Assembly (NCBI RefSeq): GCF_963678195.1
Contig: NZ_OY782759.1
Span: forward strand, 2,108,001 to 2,172,000
DNA from: an uncultured Hyphomonas sp.
Lineage (GTDB): Bacteria > Pseudomonadota > Alphaproteobacteria > Caulobacterales > Hyphomonadaceae
Reading direction: 5' to 3'
Length of the DNA stretch: 64,000 bases
Below the pieces are notes generated by a model. The model was given only the letters and a program-made list of their open reading frames with translations. It had not been told where the DNA came from and ran no database searches. Every line of letters starts with the position of its first letter. Position 1 is the first letter of the stretch. This document shows, piece by piece, positions 55,851 to 63,845 of this stretch. Both the position numbers and the translations under genes were made by a program.

Positions 55851-56915
55851 TTGCCAACTGACATCACCCAACCAAGCCCGTGGCATGGAGTGCCTGTAGA
55901 GCAGGTAAGACAGGGATTCGCAGAGTACATCAAGACGAGTGAATACCCCGAAGATTTCCTAGGTGTGGCACATGATGCGAAACCACCTAAGGGCGGGAAA
56001 ATCGTTATCATCCACAAGGATGTAACCGTCTCACCGGGAGCGCGCCTCAGATTGTCCAAGGATCCCGACAATCCTTCGGATTGCTACGTGCCCTGTAATC
56101 TTTGTGGCCCGGCCCCTAAGTTCAAGAACAATGGCTACGCGATCTTGTGCGGCAACGGATGGATCTACTTCGTCGGGCATGATTGCGCTATGGCGCACTA
56201 CGAGGGCCAGTTCGCCGATGCAAAGAAGATATTCGACCGCGAGACTGCCGAACGACGCGCTCAGGAATACTTCTACGAAAATGCTGGCCGCATCCCTGCC
56301 ATGGTAAAGTATGCTCAAGAGTTGCTGGAAATCGCGGAAGCCTACGCACCGGCACACCGCGAAATCAGGCGGGTGCCCGCGTTCGTGAAGGCCATGAGGC
56401 AAGCTATCAGAGACGGCGGTTGGCTTCAGGTTGCCCGACTTGAGCAAGTTCAACTTGCAGACGGCAGTACTATGTCACGTGAAGTGATAGAAAACATCGC
56501 GCGGGTCACGGGCGCCACAGCGGTGCGAGCTGAGTTCGAAATTGACAGTGCACTGCATTCCAACATTCTTTTCCTTGAAGGGTTCGGAGACACTGAAGAA
56601 GCCGTGCTGGAAGGCGTAATGGCCACCCATGAATCCGGCAAACTACCCGAATTGCATTCCGCAGTGCTCCGCGCGATGGGCAAGGTGAACGAAGCGCGGG
56701 ATAGCCTCGTGCAGTTCCGGCAGTTCTTTCAGCCGGGCAATTTGGAGAACATCCGAAGTTGGCTTCGCCAGCCCGATTGCCCCATCGAGTGTCGAGCCGA
56801 AAATGATGGGCGCACTTGGTGGTTTCGTGTCCTAAGCACCCAAAAGCGTCGCAAAATCGATACGCGCGTATTCGATGCCCCCATTCCGAAGCTGGCGGAA
56901 GGGAAGTTACCCTGA
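55851..56915 (+). CDS. Protein of unknown function with a Cys-rich putative zinc site
   Basis: A 354-residue protein starting at TTG 55851, 8 bases after GGAGG. Residues ~78-112 contain CYVPCNLCG and, about 20 residues on, ILCGNGW and FVGHDCAMAHY, giving a probable Cys/His zinc site. A helical middle part (RRVPAFVKAMRQAIRDGGWL) and a C-terminal part without known domains follow. It is divergent from the two-gene unit across the palindrome. I do not recognise the family. Confidence 0.6.
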   Translation: MPTDITQPSPWHGVPVEQVRQGFAEYIKTSEYPEDFLGVAHDAKPPKGGKIVIIHKDVTVSPGARLRLSKDPDNPSDCYVPCNLCGPAPKFKNNGYAILCGNGWIYFVGHDCAMAHYEGQFADAKKIFDRETAERRAQEYFYENAGRIPAMVKYAQELLEIAEAYAPAHREIRRVPAFVKAMRQAIRDGGWLQVARLEQVQLADGSTMSREVIENIARVTGATAVRAEFEIDSALHSNILFLEGFGDTEEAVLEGVMATHESGKLPELHSAVLRAMGKVNEARDSLVQFRQFFQPGNLENIRSWLRQPDCPIECRAENDGRTWWFRVLSTQKRRKIDTRVFDAPIPKLAEGKLP

Positions 56916-56932
56916 AGTTACCCGGTGCAGCA

Positions 56933-56950
56933 GCCACCCTTTCGGGTGGC
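56933..56950 (+). terminator. Hairpin terminator candidate after 55851-56915
   Basis: GCCACCC-TTTC-GGGTGGC, a perfect 7-bp stem 18 bases after the stop, followed at a short distance by T-rich sequence (TTGTATTTTC). Confidence 0.6.
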
Positions 56951-56980
56951 CAGCACAGTCTTGTATTTTCTTGGTTTTAT

Positions 56981-57033
56981 TGGAGCGGGCGATGAGATTG
57001 GAACTCACGACCCCAACCTTGGCAAGGTTTGTT
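56981..57033 (-). pseudogene. 3' remnant of a tRNA-Gly(GCC) gene
   Basis: Read on the minus strand the segment gives the anticodon arm CCTTGCCAAGG, variable loop, a T arm (GAGTTCCAATC, with a mutated T loop), the acceptor strand CGCCCGC and TCCA. This matches the 3' ~50 bases of tRNA-Gly(GCC). The 5' half (acceptor and D arms) is absent. It is probably the trace of another integration event that used tRNA-Gly as target. It is not a functional tRNA. Confidence 0.75.
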
Positions 57034-57202
57034 CAGATCAAACTGAAACCGGGCAATTCTGACCTAATGGAAATGCGAAAATCTTCGGCCAGGATGGGAT
57101 GCTCGCTTGTCACACATTGTGTTACACAAAAGCGCTAAGATCGAATCCGATTTAACCTTATTTTGCAATGAATACAGCGCATTAAAAGTACGCTCGGAAA
57201 TC

Positions 57203-57219
57203 TGGCGGAGAGGAAGGGA
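57203..57219. repeat. Right attachment-site copy (attR) inside tRNA-Ser
   Basis: TGGCGGAGAGGAAGGGA, identical to 41030-41046; here it is the last 17 bases (with CCA) of the intact tRNA-Ser gene. The two copies delimit a 16.2-kb island. Confidence 0.88.
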
Positions 57220-57292
57220 TTCGAACCCTCGATACGCGTTAACGTATACGCCCTTAGCAGGGGCGCGCCTTCAGCCACTCGGCCACCTCTCC
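57203..57292 (-). tRNA. tRNA-Ser (anticodon GCT)
   Basis: A 90-base class II tRNA on the minus strand: acceptor GGAGAGG pairing with CCTCTCC, D arm GGCCGAGTGGCTGAAGGC, anticodon loop containing CTGCTAA (GCT, complement at 57256-57258), a long variable arm GCGTATACGTTAACGCGTATC, T loop GGTTCGAATCC and encoded CCA. It reads serine codons AGC and AGU. Its 3' end is the island integration site, and the gene is intact. Confidence 0.96.
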
Positions 57293-57475
57293 AGCGCGGA
57301 CTGCCGGTCTATTGAATGGCGGCTGCAATCGCAAGCCCTCTTCGCTTTCCGGGCTGCGGTTGTTGGCGTTTTGCCCCTACTGGCAGGCTGGCGGCAATGC
57401 CATTGCCTGTATCCAGCCCCCTTGCCTGTGATAGTTACGTATTCCTGATAGTCCAAAGCCCGTTAGGGAAAGCAG

Positions 57476-58417
57476 ATGACCGAATATTTCAAGCCCGTCC
57501 CGTTCCCGCTGTGGAAGGAAGACAAACTGGCCTTCGCCGATGCGCTGGGCCGGTCTTTTCGCGAAACCGGATTTGCTGTCATTTCCGAACACCCGGTGTC
57601 CCAGTCCGTTATCGATGCGAACCTTAAGGCAACGAAGGATTTCTTCGCCCTGCCTGAAGAGGTGAAGCTCAAATATGACGGACGTGAAGGCGGCGGGCAG
57701 CGCGGCTACACGGCCTTCGGCGTGGAGAACGCCAAAGGCAAAGCAGAAGCGGACCAGAAGGAATTCTGGCACACAGGACGGGCCCTGCCTGCAGATTCGC
57801 CCTATCGGGAAACGATGGCGGATACGCCGTCTGTTCCGGAGGTCCCGGATTTCGATGCCGCGACACGGGGACTGTATGACGCTCTGGACGGGTTTGGACG
57901 CCAGCTTCTTCGCGCCGTTGCCCTGCACCTGAAGCTGGAAGAGACCTGGTTCGACAACAAGGTGGACGTCGGCAACTCCATCCTCCGCCTGCTTCACTAC
58001 CCGCCGCAGACGAACCCGCCGCCGGAAGGCTCTGTACGGGCTGGTGCGCATGAAGACATCAACGTCATCACGCTGCTTCTGGGCGCCGAAGAGGCTGGTC
58101 TGGAAGTGAAGCATCGTTCCGGGAAATGGCTGGCTGTAAGCCCCCCGCCGAATGCCCTGGTGATCAATTGCGGGGATATGCTGCAGAGGCTGACTGGCGG
58201 CGTGCTGCCGTCGACCACGCACCGGGTCGTGAACCCTTCGCCGGAACGGTCCAGATTCCCGCGTTACTCGACGCCGTTCTTCCTGCACTTCAATCAGGAT
58301 GTGATGATCGAAGCGCTGCCGGGCTGCATTGCAGAAGGCGGCAAGGCTGAACCGCCGATCACGGCTCAGGACTATCTGATGGAGCGCCTGCGCGAGATTG
58401 GCCTGGTGAAAGCCTGA
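57476..58417 (+). CDS. Isopenicillin N synthase-like 2OG-Fe(II) dioxygenase
   Basis: A 313-residue enzyme of the non-haem iron oxygenase superfamily. The iron ligands are His and Asp in AGAHEDINVITLLL and the distal His in STTHRVVNP, with the 2-oxoglutarate-binding Arg-x-Ser in SRFPRYSTPFF. The N-terminal DIOX_N part (RSFRETGFAVISEHPVS) is present. The substrate is unknown. It lies just outside the island, 183 bases from tRNA-Ser. It ends in a hairpin shared with the convergent thiG. Confidence 0.9.
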   Translation: MTEYFKPVPFPLWKEDKLAFADALGRSFRETGFAVISEHPVSQSVIDANLKATKDFFALPEEVKLKYDGREGGGQRGYTAFGVENAKGKAEADQKEFWHTGRALPADSPYRETMADTPSVPEVPDFDAATRGLYDALDGFGRQLLRAVALHLKLEETWFDNKVDVGNSILRLLHYPPQTNPPPEGSVRAGAHEDINVITLLLGAEEAGLEVKHRSGKWLAVSPPPNALVINCGDMLQRLTGGVLPSTTHRVVNPSPERSRFPRYSTPFFLHFNQDVMIEALPGCIAEGGKAEPPITAQDYLMERLREIGLVKA

Positions 58418-58435
58418 TCTGATCTCAGATCAGGC
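58412..58435. terminator. Hairpin spanning both stop codons of convergent genes
   Basis: GCCTGATCTGA (58412-58422) and TCAGATCAGGC (58425-58435) form a perfect 11-bp inverted repeat with 2 bases between. It contains the TGA of the dioxygenase gene (58415-58417) and the TGA of thiG (58425-58427, minus). There is no T run on either side, so it may act as a bidirectional hairpin rather than a classic terminator. Confidence 0.55.
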
Positions 58436-59195
58436 CCGCCAGCGGAGAGCTCGGGTCAGCATACATCTTCTTGGGCATGCGGCCGGCAAGGTAAGCTTCG
58501 CGGCCCGCGATGACGGCGTGCTTCATCGCCGACGCCATGAGGACCGGATCCTTTGCCGCGGCGATGGCTGTGTTCATCAGAACGCCGTCGCAGCCGAGTT
58601 CCATTGCGATCGCGGCATCTGACGCGGTGCCAACCCCTGCATCGACAATTACCGGCACGCGGCTCTGCTCGACGATGAGGCGGATATTGACCGGGTTCAT
58701 GATGCCGAGTCCCGATCCGATCAGGGAGCCGAGCGGCATGATTGCGCAGCACCCCGCCTCTTCGAGCATCTTTGCGTATACCGGATCATCAGAGCAGTAG
58801 ACCATGACTTCAAACCCATCCGCCAGCAACGCTTCTGCGGCTTTGAGTGTTTCCGGCATGTTCGGGTAAAGCGTCTTCTGATCCGCCAGGACTTCGAGTT
58901 TGACGAGGTTCCAGCCACCCGCTTCCCGGGCAAGGCGCAGGGTGCGCACCGCCTCATCTGCCGTGAAGCACCCCGCCGTGTTCGGCAGGTAGGTAAACTC
59001 ATCCGGCTTCACAAAATCTGTCAGCCGCTCCTCGTCCGGGTTGGACAGATTCACCCGCCGGAGCGCGACGGTGACAATCTCTGCCCCGGCCGCCCGGGCG
59101 GCATCTGCATTCTGTTGATAGGACGCATACTTCCCGGTCCCCACGATCAGGCGCGAGGCATAGGACTTACCGGCAATAATCAGGGGGTCGTTCAC
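58425..59195 (-). CDS. thiG: Thiazole synthase
   Basis: A 256-residue ThiG that makes the thiazole phosphate moiety of thiamine from deoxyxylulose phosphate, dehydroglycine or iminoglycine, and the ThiS thiocarboxylate. Signatures are [21 protein letters not shown] (beta strands near the substrate), catalytic Lys in [10 protein letters not shown] and [20 protein letters not shown]. thiS lies immediately upstream on the same strand. Confidence 0.96.
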   Translation of the reverse strand: MNDPLIIAGKSYASRLIVGTGKYASYQQNADAARAAGAEIVTVALRRVNLSNPDEERLTDFVKPDEFTYLPNTAGCFTADEAVRTLRLAREAGGWNLVKLEVLADQKTLYPNMPETLKAAEALLADGFEVMVYCSDDPVYAKMLEEAGCCAIMPLGSLIGSGLGIMNPVNIRLIVEQSRVPVIVDAGVGTASDAAIAMELGCDGVLMNTAIAAAKDPVLMASAMKHAVIAGREAYLAGRMPKKMYADPSSPLAGLI

Positions 59196-59243
59196 GAGAG
59201 ACTTCCAATTCTTCTAAGGCCAACTTGCTACAGGAGAGGCAGG

Positions 59244-59456
59244 TCAACCGCCACCAACGAACTGCACCACTTCAATCCGGTCTCCATCCTCCAGAAGGGT
59301 AGACGCGTGTTCGGATTTTGGCACGATTTCCAGGTTCCGTTCGATCGCGACACCGCGGGAATCACGCCCCTCTGCGCCAGAGATCTGTGCCACAAGCATG
59401 GCGACGGTCGTACCGGGCTCTATTTCGCGGGTTTCCCCATTCAGCGTTATTGTCAT
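59244..59456 (-). CDS. thiS: Sulfur carrier protein ThiS
   Basis: A 70-residue ubiquitin-like carrier ending VQFVGGG, whose C-terminal Gly-Gly is thiocarboxylated to deliver sulfur to ThiG. The start is ATG 59456 (MTITLNGE); an in-frame start 15 bases upstream is possible. It forms a two-gene unit with thiG. The other thi genes and a TPP riboswitch are not seen in the 65-base gap to aroQ. Confidence 0.9.
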   Translation of the reverse strand: MTITLNGETREIEPGTTVAMLVAQISGAEGRDSRGVAIERNLEIVPKSEHASTLLEDGDRIEVVQFVGGG

Positions 59457-59521
59457 CCGCTGTAACTCCATGCGTCAGCAGGCCTTGCCTTGCCCGGCGT
59501 TACAGCGCAAGACAACACCCA

Positions 59522-59956
59522 ATGGTGAAGCCGATATATGTCCTCGGAGGCCCGAACCTCAACCTGCTGGGAACGCGGGAACCGGACATTTATGGCCGGG
59601 ACACGCTTGATGACATTCATGCGCGTCTGAAAGCACAGGCAGGAGACACGCCGATTGAGGCCCGCCAGACCAATTCCGAAGGCGAACTGGTAACATGGAT
59701 CCAGGAAGCTTCCAGGGAAGCGTCCGCCGTGATTCTCAATGCCGGCGCCTACACCCACACATCCGTCGCTCTTCACGATGCTCTGCGCACCTGCGCGGTG
59801 CCGGTCGTCGAAGTGCATCTCTCAAACCCTGCCGCCCGAGAGGCTTTTCGGCAGGTGAATTATGTCGCGCCAGCGGTGAACGCATCGATTGCGGGCCTTG
59901 GCGCCTATGGTTATGAGCTTGCCCTGATGGCCGCGCTAAAGCTGTCAGGAAAATAA
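59522..59956 (+). CDS. aroQ: 3-dehydroquinate dehydratase, type II
   Basis: A 144-residue type II dehydroquinase of the shikimate pathway. The signatures are [19 protein letters not shown] (catalytic Tyr region and active Arg), [14 protein letters not shown] (Asn and His) and [15 protein letters not shown]. The ATG at 59522 is the start; upstream in-frame codons overlap thiS and lack family similarity. It heads the aroQ-accB-accC operon common in proteobacteria, with 14 bases to accB. Confidence 0.96.
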   Translation: MVKPIYVLGGPNLNLLGTREPDIYGRDTLDDIHARLKAQAGDTPIEARQTNSEGELVTWIQEASREASAVILNAGAYTHTSVALHDALRTCAVPVVEVHLSNPAAREAFRQVNYVAPAVNASIAGLGAYGYELALMAALKLSGK

Positions 59957-59970
59957 GGGACGATAGATCC

Positions 59971-60444
59971 ATGAGCACTGGCAAGAACAAGCTGGATACC
60001 GGACTCGTCCGGGAACTCGCCGCCATCCTTCGCGAGGCGGACCTGGGAGAAATTGAAGTTGAACATGAGGGCCTTCGGGTACGTGTCAGCAAGCCGACCC
60101 CACCGGTCGTGCAGGCTGCAGTGGCCGCACCTGCGCCCGTTGCAGCCGCACCCGCCCCGGCGGCAGCAGCTGCTGCACCGGCCACCGCAGAAGCCGCACC
60201 TGCGACGCCAGACAATGCGATCAAATCGCCGATGGTCGGCACAGCTTATCTCTCGCCCGAGCCCGGCGCCAAGGCGTTCGTGTCGGTTGGCGACAAGGTG
60301 AAAAAGGGCGACACGCTGATGCTTGTTGAAGCCATGAAGACCTTCAACCCGGTCGAGGCAGACCGCGCTGGCACGGTAAAGGCCATCTATGTCACCGATT
60401 CCCAGCCAGTCGAATTTGGCGAGCCGCTCATTCTGATCGAATAG
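59971..60444 (+). CDS. accB: Biotin carboxyl carrier protein of acetyl-CoA carboxylase
   Basis: A 157-residue BCCP. The N-terminal helical segment ([20 protein letters not shown]) is joined by an Ala/Pro-rich flexible linker (about residues 45-80) to the biotinyl domain. The biotinylated lysine is Lys123 in EAMKTFNP. The motif has Thr after the Lys instead of the more common Met or Leu. The accC start follows the stop by one base. Confidence 0.96.
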   Translation: MSTGKNKLDTGLVRELAAILREADLGEIEVEHEGLRVRVSKPTPPVVQAAVAAPAPVAAAPAPAAAAAAPATAEAAPATPDNAIKSPMVGTAYLSPEPGAKAFVSVGDKVKKGDTLMLVEAMKTFNPVEADRAGTVKAIYVTDSQPVEFGEPLILIE

Positions 60445-60445
60445 C

Positions 60446-61825
60446 ATGACCGAACAACGTACCATCCAGAAGGTCCTCATCGCGAACCGCGGTGAGATCG
60501 CGCTGCGTATTCACCGCGCTTGCAAGGAAATGGGCCTGCAAACCGTCGTCGTGCACTCAGAGGCCGACCGGGATGCCATGGCCGTTCGCCTGGCAGACGA
60601 AAGCGTCTGTATCGGCCCGGCGCCCTCCTCGCAAAGTTATCTCAAGAAATCCCAGATCCTGGCAGCAGCCGAGATCACAGGGGCGGATGCCATCCATCCA
60701 GGCTACGGCTTCCTGTCCGAGAACGCCCAGTTCGCAGAAATGGTCGAAGCCCACGGCCTCGCCTTTATCGGCCCGACGGCTGAGCATATCCGGGTCATGG
60801 GCGACAAGATCGCGGCCAAACAGGCCATGATCGATGCCGGCGTCCCCTGCGTACCGGGATCGGAAGGCGCACTCTCCTCGATCTCCGACGCCAAGAAGGC
60901 CGCCAAGAAAATCGGGTTCCCGGTGCTGGTGAAAGCGTCTGCCGGTGGCGGTGGCCGCGGCATGAAACTCGCCAAGACCGAAGCCGACCTTGAGAACGCT
61001 GTCCGGACCGCAAAGACAGAAGCCAAAGCTGCTTTTGGCGATGATGCCGTCTATCTTGAAAAATACCTTCAGGGCCCCCGGCATATCGAAGTGCAGGTGA
61101 TCGCGGACACGCACGGAAATGTTGCCCACCTGTGGGAGCGCGATTGCTCCCTGCAGCGCCGCAACCAGAAGGTTCTCGAGGAAGCCCCGTCCCCGGCTCT
61201 CACTCAGGCACAGCGCGAAGAGATCGGTACGATCTGCGCCAAGGCCATGGAGAAGCTCGGCTATCGCGGCGCCGGCACGATCGAATTCCTCTATGAAGAC
61301 GGCCGGTTCTATTTCATCGAAATGAACACCCGTCTGCAGGTCGAACATCCGGTGACGGAAATGATCACCGGCATCGATCTCGTCCGCGAACAGATTCGTA
61401 TCGCAGAAGGCAAAAAGCTGTCATTCTCCCAGGATGATGTGCTGCTCGTCGGCCATGCCATCGAATGCCGGATCAATGCCGAGCATCCGGAGACATTCGT
61501 TCCGTCTCCGGGTCTGATCGCTGAATTCCATGCCCCCGGCGGCCCTGATGTGCGCCTGGATAGTGCGGCCTATGCCGGATACCGGATTCCGCCGCACTAT
61601 GATTCCCTGATCGGCAAACTGATCGTGCACGGCCGCACACGCCGGGAATGCCTGATGCGTCTTCGCCGCGCACTGTCGGAAATGGTAGTGAGTGGAGTTT
61701 ATACAACGCTCGATCTCCACCGGCGCCTCGTCGAAAACGAAGACGTCCAGAACGGTGACTACAATATTCACTGGCTGGAAAAATTCCTCGCCGAGAACAA
61801 GATCGCTCCGGAAGAAAAAGCCTAG
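60446..61825 (+). CDS. accC: Biotin carboxylase of acetyl-CoA carboxylase
   Basis: A 459-residue ATP-grasp enzyme that carboxylates biotin on BCCP in the first step of fatty-acid synthesis. The signatures are [20 protein letters not shown], the Gly-rich loop [37 protein letters not shown] and [16 protein letters not shown]. It is co-transcribed with accB and probably with aroQ. It also supplies malonyl-CoA on which the Pfa synthase would depend. Confidence 0.97.
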   Translation: MTEQRTIQKVLIANRGEIALRIHRACKEMGLQTVVVHSEADRDAMAVRLADESVCIGPAPSSQSYLKKSQILAAAEITGADAIHPGYGFLSENAQFAEMVEAHGLAFIGPTAEHIRVMGDKIAAKQAMIDAGVPCVPGSEGALSSISDAKKAAKKIGFPVLVKASAGGGGRGMKLAKTEADLENAVRTAKTEAKAAFGDDAVYLEKYLQGPRHIEVQVIADTHGNVAHLWERDCSLQRRNQKVLEEAPSPALTQAQREEIGTICAKAMEKLGYRGAGTIEFLYEDGRFYFIEMNTRLQVEHPVTEMITGIDLVREQIRIAEGKKLSFSQDDVLLVGHAIECRINAEHPETFVPSPGLIAEFHAPGGPDVRLDSAAYAGYRIPPHYDSLIGKLIVHGRTRRECLMRLRRALSEMVVSGVYTTLDLHRRLVENEDVQNGDYNIHWLEKFLAENKIAPEEKA

Positions 61826-61878
61826 CGCGGCGCAGCGTCCGATAGACATGCCCCCAGTGGGATAACCATATAGGTCTC

Positions 61879-62547
61879 ATGTCTGCTCGGTTTGGCACCA
61901 ATGACCTGCTCGCCTGTTACCGGCGCGGCGTGTTCCCCATGGGGGATGCGCGCGATGATCCGAATCTGTTTCTCGTGGATCCGGATATGCGCGGCATTCT
62001 TCCGCTGGATGGCTTCCACATTCCGAAACGCCTGAAGCGCCGGGTCAAACAGGAACCGTACCGCGTCACGGCTGACACCGCTTTCACCCGGGTCATGGAA
62101 ATGTGCGCCGAAAGCGCTGAGGGCCGGGAGACGACCTGGATCAACTCGACGATCCTGAACCTCTACAGCGCCCTCTACCGCGAAGGTCACGCCCACTCCG
62201 TCGAATGCTGGGATGAATCGGGCGAGCTGGTCGGCGGATTGTATGGCGTCGCTGTTGGCGGTGCCTTCTTTGGCGAAAGCATGTTCTCGCGGGCGACGGA
62301 TGCTTCGAAGATCGCTCTGGTCCATCTGGCCGCCCGCCTGATAGAAGGCGGGTTCACGCTTCTGGATGCGCAGTTTCACAACCCGCATCTGGAACAGTTT
62401 GGATTGATCGAAATCCCGCGCGCGGAATTCAAGCGCCTGCTCAAGGCCGCGCTTGTCGTGGAAGCCGACTTTTACTGCGGCCGCTCCGGGTTATCCGATG
62501 GATTCACAGGATCCGGCGCCGTGCAGCGGATCACCCAGACATCGTAG
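61879..62547 (+). CDS. aat: Leucyl/phenylalanyl-tRNA--protein transferase
   Basis: A 222-residue Aat that adds Leu or Phe to N-terminal Arg or Lys of proteins, marking them for ClpAP (N-degron pathway). The signatures are LLACYRRGVFPMGD, HSVECWDESGELVGGLYGVA, GGAFFGESMFSRATDASKIAL and LLDAQFHNPHLEQFG. Its last ~25 codons overlap the 3' end of the convergent DUF2155 gene (76 bases). Confidence 0.95.
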   Translation: MSARFGTNDLLACYRRGVFPMGDARDDPNLFLVDPDMRGILPLDGFHIPKRLKRRVKQEPYRVTADTAFTRVMEMCAESAEGRETTWINSTILNLYSALYREGHAHSVECWDESGELVGGLYGVAVGGAFFGESMFSRATDASKIALVHLAARLIEGGFTLLDAQFHNPHLEQFGLIEIPRAEFKRLLKAALVVEADFYCGRSGLSDGFTGSGAVQRITQTS

Positions 62548-62936
62548 ACCGGGTGTTCCAGGGCGCTGAGACCAGGTGACGAGGCATACATCCAACCCGA
62601 GAAGAGTTCCGGATTGTCTTCGCTCACCGTCTCCACGGCATTGGCATCGACAGCAGCATCCATCGTCTCGACCGCGACAGGCTGCGTCGAGAAGATCTTC
62701 AGGAATGCCGCGCTTTCCGGCGCCTCTTCCGGCGGGGTCTGGTAGCAGACTTCCAGCTCCACTCTGAGGGAACCGAAGACAACCGGTTGTCCGACGAAGA
62801 CTTCAATATCCGTCGAGCGCCCGGTGATCTTGTCGAGCGCTCGCAGCGTTGCCTTGTCTTTCTGGACGAAGGTTGCGGCATGCGCCGCTCCGACCAGTCC
62901 GGCTATGACAGCAGCTGAAACGAGCGCTCGAAACAT
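62472..62936 (-). CDS. DUF2155 domain protein, exported
   Basis: A 154-residue protein with signal peptide MFRALVSAAVIAGLVGAAHA and the DUF2155 domain (ATLRALDKITGRSTDIEVFV, VELEVCYQTPPEEAPESAAF, ELFSGWMYASSPGLSALEHP, VYDVWVIRC). DUF2155 is widespread in alphaproteobacteria, usually beside the complex I NDUFA12-type gene and mlaD, as here; its function is not established. It starts within the mlaD stop (TAATG), so translation is coupled. Its 3' end overlaps aat by 76 bases. Confidence 0.9.
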   Translation of the reverse strand: MFRALVSAAVIAGLVGAAHAATFVQKDKATLRALDKITGRSTDIEVFVGQPVVFGSLRVELEVCYQTPPEEAPESAAFLKIFSTQPVAVETMDAAVDANAVETVSEDNPELFSGWMYASSPGLSALEHPVYDVWVIRCTAPDPVNPSDNPERPQ

Positions 62937-63460
62937 TATTGATCTCCATCCGCTGGATAGGCGTCATCCGATGCAGACGAAGACGCACCGGCAGACCCGG
63001 CGTCTCCACCGCCACCACCGGAGGCAAAGGATGCAAACAGCGTCAGCAGATCGACGCTGCCGCGCGTGTATTTGACTTCGCCAGTTCCATCCTGGGGCAG
63101 GTTATCGAAGCTGCCGCCCGGTTCCAGGGCCACATAAGAGCCGCCGAGAAGGCCGTCGGTCGAGATGCGGGCGTCGGTATCGTCCGGCAGCGCCCATTTC
63201 TTGTCGAGGCTCATCGTCAGTACGGCTTCGAATCGTTTCGGGTCGCCGTCAATCGCTTTGACGACACCGGCCTTCACGCCGGCGATCCGCACATCGGCGC
63301 CCCGGTCGATGCCGCTGATATTATTGAAGCGCGCAGTCAGTTCATACCGGTCCGGGCCTGCCGACGCTTCCCCGCCGCGGTCGATCGCGAACCAGAGGAA
63401 AACGCCTGCGACGGCGATCACTGCCGCGCCGACGAGGGATTCGAACATCGACTCACGCAT
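62936..63460 (-). CDS. mlaD: MlaD-family phospholipid transport protein
   Basis: A 174-residue MCE-domain protein: a single N-terminal membrane anchor (SLVGAAVIAVAGVFLWFAI), then the MCE domain (YELTARFNNISGIDRGADVR, IAGVKAGVVKAIDGD, GGSYVALEPGG). In the Mla pathway MlaD forms the periplasmic hexamer of an ABC transporter for phospholipids. The C terminus is a Gly/Ser/Ala-rich tail. ATG 63460 was chosen; codons at 63484 or 63478 are also in frame. It overlaps the end of the upstream gene slightly. The partner mlaE and mlaF genes are not in the window. Confidence 0.88.
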   Translation of the reverse strand: MRESMFESLVGAAVIAVAGVFLWFAIDRGGEASAGPDRYELTARFNNISGIDRGADVRIAGVKAGVVKAIDGDPKRFEAVLTMSLDKKWALPDDTDARISTDGLLGGSYVALEPGGSFDNLPQDGTGEVKYTRGSVDLLTLFASFASGGGGGDAGSAGASSSASDDAYPADGDQ

Positions 63461-63845
63461 CGGGAGACCACGCCTCATAGTCACCCGTTGCCTTCTGGCG
63501 ATGACCGCCCGTGGACAGGCTGCCTTTGGGCTTCGTGGCCCATGGCGTTCCGGTCATGTTGGGCTTGTGATCGGTTTCCCACTCGCGCCGGGTGAGCGGC
63601 GACTTGGTCGGCGGCTCATCCACGGTGTGATGGAGCCAGCCATGCCAGTCGGCAGGCACTTTCGACGGCTCTGCGAGACCTTTGTACATGACGTAACGAC
63701 GGCGGCGGCCTTCGAGCGAAGGCTTGCGCTCCTCGTAGTATTTGTTGCCGTATTCGTCCGTTCCGACGAATGTGGAACGCCGTCCGATATCGAACGCTGC
63801 ACCGAGCGTATGACCGCTCCACCAGGTAAAGAGTTGCTTCAGCAT
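63453..63845 (-). CDS. NDUFA12-family NADH:ubiquinone oxidoreductase accessory subunit
   Basis: A 130-residue protein starting MLKQLFTWWSGHTLG (ATG 63845). It matches the complex I 17.2-kDa subunit family shared by alphaproteobacteria and mitochondria: GTDEYGNKYYEER, RRRRYVMYKG, VPADWHGWLHHTVDEPP and WETDHKPNMTGTP. It is probably an accessory part of complex I. It starts the minus-strand run NDUFA12-mlaD-DUF2155. The 155 bases beyond its start to the window edge show no further gene. Confidence 0.93.
   Translation of the reverse strand: MLKQLFTWWSGHTLGAAFDIGRRSTFVGTDEYGNKYYEERKPSLEGRRRRYVMYKGLAEPSKVPADWHGWLHHTVDEPPTKSPLTRREWETDHKPNMTGTPWATKPKGSLSTGGHRQKATGDYEAWSPDA

Noticed and set aside
55704-55886. 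Upstream starts for the 54876-55703 gene
   Set aside because: They would cover the palindrome and have no ribosome-binding site, whereas TTG 55703 follows GGGAGG at 5 bases.
56875-57138. Plus-strand frame reading MRLELTTPTL
   Set aside because: It runs over the tRNA-Gly remnant; another tRNA-antisense artefact.
57107-57448. Plus-strand open frame over the tRNA-Ser gene
   Set aside because: It is the antisense of a tRNA; such frames (RDSNPRYALT-like) are a common annotation artefact.
59318-59521. N-terminal extension of aroQ
   Set aside because: It is antisense to thiS and lacks similarity to type II dehydroquinases, which begin at the equivalent of 59522.
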